Source: Akkermansia sp. (GTDB lineage Bacteria > Verrucomicrobiota > Verrucomicrobiia > Verrucomicrobiales > Akkermansiaceae). From it: a stretch of DNA of 64,000 nt. Numbering within the stretch: the stretch's first letter is position 1; each line of letters begins with the position of its first letter. Under the pieces are notes generated by a model. That model did no database searches. It saw only the letters and a program-made list of their open reading frames with translations, and was not told the DNA's origin. A program made the translations under genes and the position numbers. This document shows positions 1 to 8,600 of this stretch, in pieces. Location: assembly GCA_022787425.1 (NCBI GenBank), contig JALFWB010000031.1:204034-268033 (forward strand). The letters are read 5' to 3'.

Positions 1-669
1 CTCGATACGGCCTGCGTTGCGGGTGTGCGGCGGCAGGGCTTGCACTCGGGGGGTGAAGCGCAGCAGGGTCTCGGTGATGCATCGGGTCACCAGCTCCTGT
101 TCCTCTCGGTTTTTGGCATCCCACGGGCCGCTCTGCACGGGGCGGGTGCCGGCCAGGGCCATGGTGTGCCACTGTTGCCCGCTGCCGCTCAGGAGCAGCT
201 CGGGCGTGCTGCACAGCCAGGCGCCGTGTTCGGGGGTCTGCACCAAGGCTGTGAATGCAGCGGGATGCGCTGCACAGGCTGCCGTATAGGCGCGGAAGGG
301 GCTTACGCTGCCGCAGAATACATCCGCCGTGCGGGCCAGGACCAGCTTGCGCAGACCGCCCGGGGTTCTCAGTAGTTTCATGGCGCGCTCAAAGGCGGCG
401 TGGTAGGCTTCGCGTGTGGTGGCTTCCTCGATATCGGTAGGCGCTGCAGGGGGAAACTTCTCTGCCTCCGGGGGCTCGTGCAGTTCATCGGCTATCAGTC
501 GGCCGGCTTCACCGTAGGCGGCGATGGTAAATCCATCCCCTATCCCTGCAGGGCTCATCCCGCCGTCCGCCTGCATGCAGAACACATCTCCGCCCGCTGA
601 CGTGCGGTACAGCGCAAAAGCGCACCGCCGCCGCGTCAACGCATCGATTTTCTCGCCTCTCTCCCGCAT
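1..669 (-). CDS. menF: isochorismate synthase MenF-type, 3' end cut by window edge
   Basis: The frame is open from ATG at 669 down to base 1, so 223 N-terminal residues are visible and the C-terminus lies outside. The family isomerises chorismate to isochorismate, the entry step of menaquinone synthesis. Visible chorismate-binding-family landmarks are KLVLART near residue 110, STPELLL, and TMALAGTRP followed by W-x3-N-x-EEQELV, a pattern I associate with the short single-domain isochorismate synthases of Bacteroidota-type bacteria. An alternative is another chorismate-binding enzyme (PabB/TrpE), but the spacing after AGTRP fits MenF better. The -10 box lies 9 nt before the ATG, which supports this start. 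Confidence 0.72.
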   Translation of the reverse strand, partial: MRERGEKIDALTRRRCAFALYRTSAGGDVFCMQADGGMSPAGIGDGFTIAAYGEAGRLIADELHEPPEAEKFPPAAPTDIEEATTREAYHAAFERAMKLLRTPGGLRKLVLARTADVFCGSVSPFRAYTAACAAHPAAFTALVQTPEHGAWLCSTPELLLSGSGQQWHTMALAGTRPVQSGPWDAKNREEQELVTRCITETLLRFTPRVQALPPHTRNAGRIE

Positions 670-678
670 GTCGCCCCC

Positions 679-707
679 ACTATACCACGCCCCGCCCTCT
701 TTTTCAA
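679..707 (-). promoter_or_regulatory. promoter of the isochorismate synthase gene
   Basis: TTGAAA and TATAGT separated by 17 nt. The -10 ends 9 nt before the ATG at 669, so the transcript would be leaderless or nearly so. Confidence 0.65.
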
Positions 708-798
708 TGCCTTTCTACCCCTACTCACATGCTCTGTGGGGCTTGACACTCATGGATGCCGGAAGCGCAGCCGGGTGGCCGTCGCTCCCCGCTGAGTC

Positions 799-829
799 AA
801 AAAAAGCGCCGGGGTGGCCCCGACGCTTT
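799..829 (-). terminator. terminator of PA14 gene copy 1
   Basis: GC-rich hairpin (AGCG-C-CGGGG / CCCCG-A-CGCT, loop TGG), followed on the minus strand by seven T residues, 30 nt after the stop codon at 859. Confidence 0.8.
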
Positions 830-858
830 GAGTTGATGAAAGTGAGAGATCAAGGGGA

Positions 859-2127
859 TCAGGGGACGGCCTTCCAGACCATGGAGTCCTTGTTGTAGGT
901 CGGGCATTGCATACCGCCGCCGCCCAAGTAACCCTGGAGCATCTTCTCCAGCTCCGCCTTGTCCGGCTCAGCGAAGTTAGTGCGGAAGAGGTCGAAGTTT
1001 TTGCCACCGGTACCATCCGTGACATTCTGAATGAGAAGCACGAAGCCGAAACTACCGCCCTGTTCGGCGATGAGCACCTCGATGGGGTAGTTTTGACCCT
1101 GCTTCACCTCGAAGATCGCGCCGGCTGTCAGACCGCCGACTTCGCTGTTCCACTTGGGTGTCTCCTGTGTGGTAATGAATTCGTAGCCCTTGTGCTCCTT
1201 GTCTTTACCACTCTTGATTTCCTCCGCGTAGGCCTTGAGGTCGCCGCCGGAGACACGCATAGCGCCCGGCTTGGACTTATCGAAGCGAGTGGCGATACGA
1301 TAGCCGGCCTCCAACACGAGTTTGTTGTTGAAGCGGACAGCGAGGATATCGTCACCCGTACCGACGAAGCGGAATTTACCGGTGACGGGGGCCTGCACAC
1401 GGCCGCGGTAGACGGCCACCCAGCGGGCGGGCTTCACGCGGTCCTCGCACTGGTAGGCCACGGGAGCGTAGCGGTCTTCACAAACAGGCAGGTAGAAGTT
1501 GGTGGCGTACAGCTTGGTGGGGGACTGCCAGTACTTGGCAAGCACGCTCTCGCGCCAGCCACCCTTCATGAAGTCATGCAACACCTCGAACTGTTTGAGC
1601 TCACTGTTCGGTCCGCTCTCTTTGATGATGCCGGTCGGGCTGCCGGATTTGGTCTGCTTGAGGTCGTAGAACGTACCCTCCAAGGCAGAGCCACCGCCCT
1701 TGCTGGAACCGAGACCGTTACCGCCGTCGCCGAGGCCCTCACCCAGACCGCCGGCACCCATGCCGATACCGAAGTCAGCCGCCTCACCGAAGTCGGCGCT
1801 ATCCATCTCCACCGGAGCCATGGCCACATTGGCGGGCGCATCCGCCACAATCATGGCCGGTGCCACATCGCTGGACGGGCTGGAGGAGCTGGAGGAGAGC
1901 TCCTGCGTGGTCGGCTTGTTGGTGGGCGGTGCGTTATCCTCCGGCGGTGTAAAGCTGATGAAGGAGGGCTCCACCGTCTTGACGATGATCTTAACGGCAA
2001 AGTAAAGCACCGTGGCTGCCAAGCTGATCAGCAGCAGGGCAAGCGCAGCAGATGTAACCTTATTGCGGGTCGCGGACTTGCGCAGCTCCGCTTCCGCTTC
2101 CGGGCTCATTTCGATGTGTAATGCCAT
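859..2127 (-). CDS. membrane-anchored PA14-domain protein, copy 1
   Basis: 422 residues. It has a short charged cytoplasmic N-terminus ([15 protein letters not shown]), one transmembrane helix at about residues 25-47, a Pro/Ser-rich linker (about 55-90), a Gly-rich stretch (GIGMGAGGLGEG) and a PA14-like beta domain at about 190-370 containing GKFRFVGTGDD. PA14 domains usually bind carbohydrate or act in adhesion, so an envelope role is likely but not shown. The overall plan resembles a TonB anchor without the TonB C-terminus. The start at 2127 is set by near-identity with the two paralogues at 46667 and 48100; longer frames run through the promoter. The first about 150 residues are almost identical in all three copies. 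Confidence 0.8.
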   Translation of the reverse strand: MALHIEMSPEAEAELRKSATRNKVTSAALALLLISLAATVLYFAVKIIVKTVEPSFISFTPPEDNAPPTNKPTTQELSSSSSSPSSDVAPAMIVADAPANVAMAPVEMDSADFGEAADFGIGMGAGGLGEGLGDGGNGLGSSKGGGSALEGTFYDLKQTKSGSPTGIIKESGPNSELKQFEVLHDFMKGGWRESVLAKYWQSPTKLYATNFYLPVCEDRYAPVAYQCEDRVKPARWVAVYRGRVQAPVTGKFRFVGTGDDILAVRFNNKLVLEAGYRIATRFDKSKPGAMRVSGGDLKAYAEEIKSGKDKEHKGYEFITTQETPKWNSEVGGLTAGAIFEVKQGQNYPIEVLIAEQGGSFGFVLLIQNVTDGTGGKNFDLFRTNFAEPDKAELEKMLQGYLGGGGMQCPTYNKDSMVWKAVP

Positions 2128-2154
2128 ATGCGTGGGAAATTCGTTTACTCCGTT

Positions 2155-2220
2155 TTTGTACCACATCTCAGCACGTTTGGCGAGCAAAATCCCCCGAGAA
2201 AGTGCAACAAGAGTGCAACA
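2155..2220 (-). promoter_or_regulatory. conserved promoter cassette of PA14 copy 1
   Basis: TCGCCA, 17 nt, TACAAA. Upstream, two direct repeats of TGTTGCAC lie 3 nt apart (11-bp period, at 2213-2220 and 2202-2209), 18 nt before the -35. The same arrangement and spacing occur before both paralogues. Confidence 0.75.
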
Positions 2221-2328
2221 GATACCACTGTAACGCTCTCAACACCCTCTCTCTACTGCCGCAGTGGGGCGGATCCCGGGTCTGATAAGACTTCTCTCCA
2301 CCGTGGTGATAGTGGAGGAGAGATGGTG

Positions 2329-2510
2329 GGACGCGGAATTTTCGGAAGGATCGGAAACTGATTGGTATGCTTGGTCGGTACAAGCTGCATGCCGCCGAGA
2401 TAGTAGCTTCCTTGTTTTTTGATAAATTTCTATAGCTACCTACGATGAATTTGCTTTGAAGTCTTTGCCGAAGAAGAGCATATAATTCGGTTTCCGAAAA
2501 TTCCGCGTCC
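2329..2510. repeat. dispersed inverted-repeat element R1, copy 1 (full)
   Basis: 182 bp with perfect 19-bp ends (GGACGCGGAATTTTCGGAA inward from both sides). The interior matches copies at 29038-29235 and 49471-49562, including a shared AGCTACCTA-x-GATGAATTTGC segment with copy 2. It has no coding potential. It sits between two divergent minus-strand genes in the 2128-2611 gap, like a MITE or REP-type non-autonomous element. Confidence 0.8.
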
Positions 2511-2551
2511 TCCCCCACACCCCCTCTCTATTACCCAGGCGGCAGGATTTG

Positions 2552-2586
2552 AAAAAAGGGCCTGCCGCAGTGGAGGCGGCAGGCCC
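2552..2586 (-). terminator. terminator of the autotransporter gene
   Basis: Perfect 11-bp stem GGGCCTGCCGC / GCGGCAGGCCC followed on the minus strand by a T tract, 26 nt after the stop codon. Confidence 0.9.
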
Positions 2587-2611
2587 TGTGAAGTGGACTT
2601 GCGTCCGTGTA

Positions 2612-5600
2612 TCAGAAGTTGACGCGGTAGCCGACGGAGCCGTTCACGCCCACCTCGTCGGCGTTGAAGTCGGCGTTCACATCGAAGAAGATGGAACCCG
2701 CATCCTGCGAGATCGGGATGGTGAGGGTGGCACCGAGTTCTGCACCGATGACTCCCTTTTCGTTGCTGCGGGTGCTGACCGTGGCGGTCGGAAGAGCGGC
2801 GAGGGCGGTGTTCAGCTTGTTGTAGCGGTCCCCGAAGTCCAGCTTGAGCAGGGCGCGGGCCTCGAAGATGGAGGCGCGGTTGTACTCGTTTTCACCCACG
2901 ATGCTCTGGAGTCGACCACCGAGGCCGAGGGAGAACTGCGTGAGGGAAGCTGAGTCCGTGGTCAGGCGGGTGTCCGCCGTGCCGCCTTCCGTCGCGCTGT
3001 CCAGCGAGGTGTGGCTGAAGCTCATGTTGAACAGGGGCTGCACGCAGGTGGTCGCCTCATCGTTCAGGGCGAAGGTTCGGGCTACCTCATACAGGAAGCC
3101 GAACATCATGCCGTTCGTCTTGTAGGTGGTCTTGCCTGCGATGCCCGGGATGGTGCGCTCCAGATCCACATCGGCGCGGCCGAGGGTGCCCACGAAGGTG
3201 TTGACCCAGGAACCGGTCGAGACGCGGGCGAAGAGCGAGACGTACTGGGTGTCCAGGTCGCCCGTCAGGGTGTCGGCAGCCTTGCCGGTGTAGTCACCGA
3301 AGAGGGCGCTGACCGCCACGCCGAGGGTGAGGTTCGGGTTCACATCGACGTCAACACCGACCGTGCCGCCCCAGGAGGAGACTTGGTAACCTGCATCCGT
3401 GCCGCTCTCGCTGAGCTGGCGATAGTTGCCGTCACCGCTGATCCAGCCGTTGACGTAGGGCATGTCCTCGTTCACCACGCACTCATTCACGCCCATGGTG
3501 GTGGTGCGGTTGCGGATGGAGCGGAGTTGACGCTGCACATCGTCAGCCACCGCCAGCCCCACGGCGGACAGCGAGCTGCCTGCCAGAGCCGCACCCAGCT
3601 TGTCCATCGCGCCCTTATTGCCGGTAGTAATGTGGTTATCCAGCATATCGAGCACCTGAGCCAACTCACTGCCCGGAGTCCTTGTCTGCGGATCAAGGTG
3701 GAACATCGCCTTGCCCGCCAGCGCCAAGCCTGCCGTTCCGTTCGGCGTCTGACCACCATGCGCGACGTAGTATCCCGTGTTAGCATCGGCAATGATATCA
3801 ACGGAACCCTCCACCGCGCGGAAGTTGGTGAAGTACTTGGTCATCCACGTGCAGTCGCTCATGTCCACCATCACGTTGCTCACCGTGCAATTGTCCTGAT
3901 CGTTCAGCACAAAGAGCAGGATGTCCTTCTCCTTGCCGCCCGCATTGAAATTCAGACCCGTGTTCTCCACTTCGTGCACCTTCAGCGTCACGTTCTCCAA
4001 GCTCAGGGATGCACCCGTGGTAACCGTGGGCTTGCCGTCAGTCTTCAGGCTGTTATTCACCTCCTTGGCGGAAACGGTGAAGTCCAGCTCGCCACCCTTC
4101 ATAGAGGAGTCATTGACCAGCGTCACCGGGGTCGCCTTACCGTCAACTGTCTTGTTGTTCAGTAGTACTGTCTCCCCCGTGGTGTCAATACCACCCAGAG
4201 TGTAACCTTCTGCGTCAGTATATTTCAGATCCACCGTACCTGCCTTGCCGATCACCATCAGGTTCGCACTCGCGCGAAGAACCAGGTGTGCGTCCTTATC
4301 CGAGGTACCAACACGAACAGGGGCCCCATCTGCACCCGGTAGATATTCCCCGGTGTAGCTGCCTCCCTCGCGCACCAAGAGTGTACCGCTCACACCCAGA
4401 GTTGCATCCTCATCGTTCAGCGTGTCCATCTCGATGGTCCCGGAGTTGGTGGAGAGCGTCTTCTCGCTTACCTTGCCGTCCAGCACCACCAGCATTCCAT
4501 CGCCCGCCACCGAGCCATCGCCCGTGAGGGAAGCGACTTTCACCGTGGAGCCGCTGCCGATCGTCAGCGTACCATCGTTGGCCATGGAGTCACCGGTCAG
4601 CGTACCGCCATCATTGACGGTCAATTCCGTGCCGCTGTGAATGGAAATAAGGCCGTTAGCCGTCAGCTCGTTCTGGACAATCAGCTTGTTCTGGACAATC
4701 AGGTTGCCGTGGATAATGCTCAGCGTGTTCGTGGTCACGGAATCTCCCGTGAGGGTGTAGGTCGTCACCCCGGACTCGGCATCCACGTTGATACCCGTTA
4801 CCGTCTGAGCCCCATGAACCTGCACGATATCGGAGCCGTTTCCCATGAAACTCACCGGACCATTGGAAGATTGCTTCGGACTAAAGCCATCGGACTCCGT
4901 CCAGCCGACTGTCGTGTCGCCGACCCATTCCGGCCCCATCGTCACCTTCGTCAGAGTAACAGCGGAATCGGTTGCCTCGATGTAGAACTTCACACCATCC
5001 TTGACGTAAGATTTGTCACCATTATTCAAGGTGAAGGAGCCGGTGGAAGAACCGAAACCGGCCAACTTGTAAGCTGCGCCCTCTGCCACGGCATTGGACA
5101 GCAGATAGGTCCAATCATTGTTATTGATGATAAAATCCAGACCCTTCAGCTCACCGGATACCTTAATCAGCGGCGTATTCGTATCGAGGCCAGCCAGAAC
5201 ACCATCACCGATCGTGATAGAAGTAGCCGTCATATCCCCGCCCACCGTCAGGGAACCGCCCAAGGTGAAAGCGGAGGCCGTCATGTTGTCGGTCAGGGTG
5301 GCCCCCTTATTCAGAGATGCCCCGTTGCCCAACTCCATGGACTTGCCGCTGATGGTGGCGTTTACCGTAGTATTCTCCGCAAACTCTACCGTGGAATTCG
5401 TACCCGTGTAACTACCGATCCAGTCCATGATCTTGTCCGTGAAGGACACAGTGCCGGTGGAGGTGTCCGAAATGCTGCCCGAGCCCTTCAGCTCGCCGTT
5501 GAAGGTGAAATCACCCGTGCCGCTGAGGGACAGGGTAGAGTCCTCCTTCAACTCCATATTCGCGTTGGTCGTACCCGTGCTTGCCTCCACTTCCCCGCCA

Positions 5601-8600
5601 AGGTTCAGGGTGCTCCCGGAGATGGCCAAGTTATCCAAATTGGCCAAGCTGCCGATCGTTGAATCGCTCAGGTTGATGGTACCGGTCCAAGTGTTGTCGT
5701 CCACCTCCGTTGCTGCTGCATCGTCTGCGTTGGCACCGGACATGTTGTAGACGCCGGAGCCCTTGAGCGTCATGTTTCCGGACTCAATCTTGACCTTTTC
5801 GAGCGTCACTCCTCCGTTGATGGTCAGAGAAGCGTTCTGCCTGACGATGATGCCCTTCTCTGCCGTTGACACGAGAGCATTATTCATCACCAGGTTGCCA
5901 CCGTTCAGTACCAGACCTTCCGTTGTCGCAGCGTCAGCCGCGTTGCCGGCAGCACCATAGGTCACCTCCCCGGTGTTGATATAGTAGAGCCCGCTCGTGC
6001 CGGCCTTGGTAATCGTTGCCTCGCTGCCGTCTACGGTAACAGCGAGGTTGGTTTCCGATCCGACAGAAACCATTGTGCTTCCCGAAGTAATCCCCTCGAG
6101 AGTTCCGCTGCCCGCGATGATGGTGTAGACACCGGACTCATAGCCGTTACCATAGGTTCCTGCAGTGGGATCGTAGTATGATGATGTGGTCTTCTTGTCG
6201 AGCACGTCGAACGAGGTGAATGACAAATTGCCGCTGCCCATTTCGAACGTGCCGTCATTCTCGATAGCCTTACCCAAGGTGACTGAACCGTCAATCGTGA
6301 GCGAATTGCCGTTCGTCACCTTCAGGGTGCCGCTACCCTCCACAGTGCCGCCCAAACTCCTGGTCCCCTCGTTGGTCAATACCGCTCCCTCCTCCAAGGA
6401 GATGGTGCCGGCTGCGGCCGCAGTGTCGCCCGTCAGACTCAGCGTTGCGCCCTCCTTCACCGACACGGATCCGCTGCCGTCAGACATACCGGCCAATCTC
6501 AAGGTTCCCCCGGTCACCTCAACGCTTGTCGCCTTCTCCAAGGAAGTCAGGATCTCCGTTGTGCCTGAACTGACCAATTTCCCGGTACAGTCAAGTTTGT
6601 TAATCGTATTGTCACTTCCGGTCAGAGTTGTAGCACCATTTACCTCGAGGGTGTCGATGTAGTTCCCATTGCCGGATATGAGAGCCCCACCGTTGTCGGT
6701 CAAAGTTGTGATGATGTTTGAAGAACCGGAGATAATCGTCTGTGAATTCGACGTCAGCGTCGTAATCTTATTCTCGTTTCCCGATATAACAGAGCCTCCG
6801 TTATCAATGAGGGTTTGAATGACGGAATTGCTGCTGCTGAGTTTGCTCTGACCGTTGGCTGTCAAGGTCGTGACTGTCAGAACTCCCCCAAATGCCGCGG
6901 ACTTTCCATTATTCACTGTTACCGTATTTGCTGTTATGCTCTTCGAGAATGTTGCATCAGTGTCAGCTATTACGGATAAAATTCCGTTGTCGGTCGTGCG
7001 GATAATATCGATATTGATATCTCCTGCATTACCGGAAAAAGTAAGAGTTGAAGCCGACGTCGCATTTGTGCATTGTAACTCGAACTTTCCGGTCCATGCT
7101 GCTATGTCTCCGGTATAAGTGTAGTTCATGTAGCGAGCACCACTCGAGTCGATGTTTGCGACGTAGGTGCCGGAACCGGACCAACTTCCGGAGAACGTGG
7201 ATGTGTTATTTGTGGTAGAGTTGGTGTATGCACTGTTAGTCCAAGCCTTTTTGGAAGCTGTGTCTGTAAGCTTTACATTGAAACTCTGAACTGACTGCCA
7301 GTTTTCTGCACTGCTATCATGGCTCCATCCATCTACTCCCTTGAATTCTAAGAGAGACCTCTGTCCGTTGACAAGCTCTCTGAAATAGCTTCCTTTGAGA
7401 CCGCCGGAAATTGTGACAGTGCCCGTCCACTCCGGTCCCAGACTTACACCTGTGCCAAGAGAGGTAATTGCTGCATTCGGGGATTCAATTACATAGTTTC
7501 CGTTTCCCGTCAGCGTCAGAGATTTGCCGGAATCCACTGTTACGCTTGATTTGTTCAGTACGGTGCCCGTGCCATCCAAACCAATCGTTGAATTCTTAAT
7601 TACCTGAATCCCCTGCGACACTTGATCAGTGAGGGATGCCGTCATTCGGAGTGTGCCACCGTTGAGCTTCAGTTTGGTAGCATCAGCGATGCCTCCGGTG
7701 TTATCGGAGGGGGAACCATCATAAAGGACAACCCCGCTGTTGACATAATATACGCCGGAATCGGCAGTCAGCGTGGCAGAGATATACCACCCCTCGGAGT
7801 TCCCCTTGGTAATTGTGTATTCGGTTCCGTCTATGCTTACTGTCTTAATATCCTTCCCCCCCGTAATCGAGGCGCCTGTCCCTTCATTGCGAACAATCCA
7901 GGCTTTTGTCGTGTCGATGTATCCATTGGCAGAAGTCTCTCCTTTGTCTATATAGCCGCAGAAATCCTGCACCGAAACACCTGACGTAACGGTGATGGCT
8001 GTGCTGTCACCGAAAGTCAATGATCCCGTGTTAAAGATTACTCCCCCCAACGTCAGAGCATCTCCGTTGAAGGAAAGAGAACCACCCCCTGTGTTGCTGA
8101 CAGAACCGGCGATAGTTACAGAGTTGCCGAAAGAAAGGGAGCCTGCGCCGGAATTGGTGATGGAGCCTGCCGCGGTTACAGCACCGGTGAAGGACAGCGA
8201 CCCGGAACCTTCCAGATAGAAGCCGGAAGCCAGAGTAGCATCAGCAGAGACAACTGCATTTTTACCTGCCGCTTGTCCGGCAGAGCTCACCGTAATGTAA
8301 AGCGAGCCTGCACTTGCGCCTCCCTTGGAAAGTGTTCCACTGTAGTCCTCGAGCTTATTGATATTCAGACGAAGGGAATCTCCTGTGGAATGGGTCGCAG
8401 AAAAATCTCCGCTTCCCGTCAGAAGTCCAACGTTCAGGACTCCTTTCCATACCGTCTCCAAGGTGCTATTTTGCGTAATAGCGAGGGAGCCAATGGCGAT
8501 GGAGTCGGTCGCCTTGTTAGAATCAAAGAATAGGATTTTGCCTCCGTTTAAGGCGACTGAGGCGATCGTGCCGGTGCAATATTGAAGTTGCAGCACAGCA

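Noticed and set aside
2128..2187. Upstream in-frame starts of PA14 copy 1 (and the equivalents before copies 2 and 3)
   Set aside because: They lie in or upstream of the conserved promoter cassette and would add a non-conserved leader before the shared [12 protein letters not shown] start.
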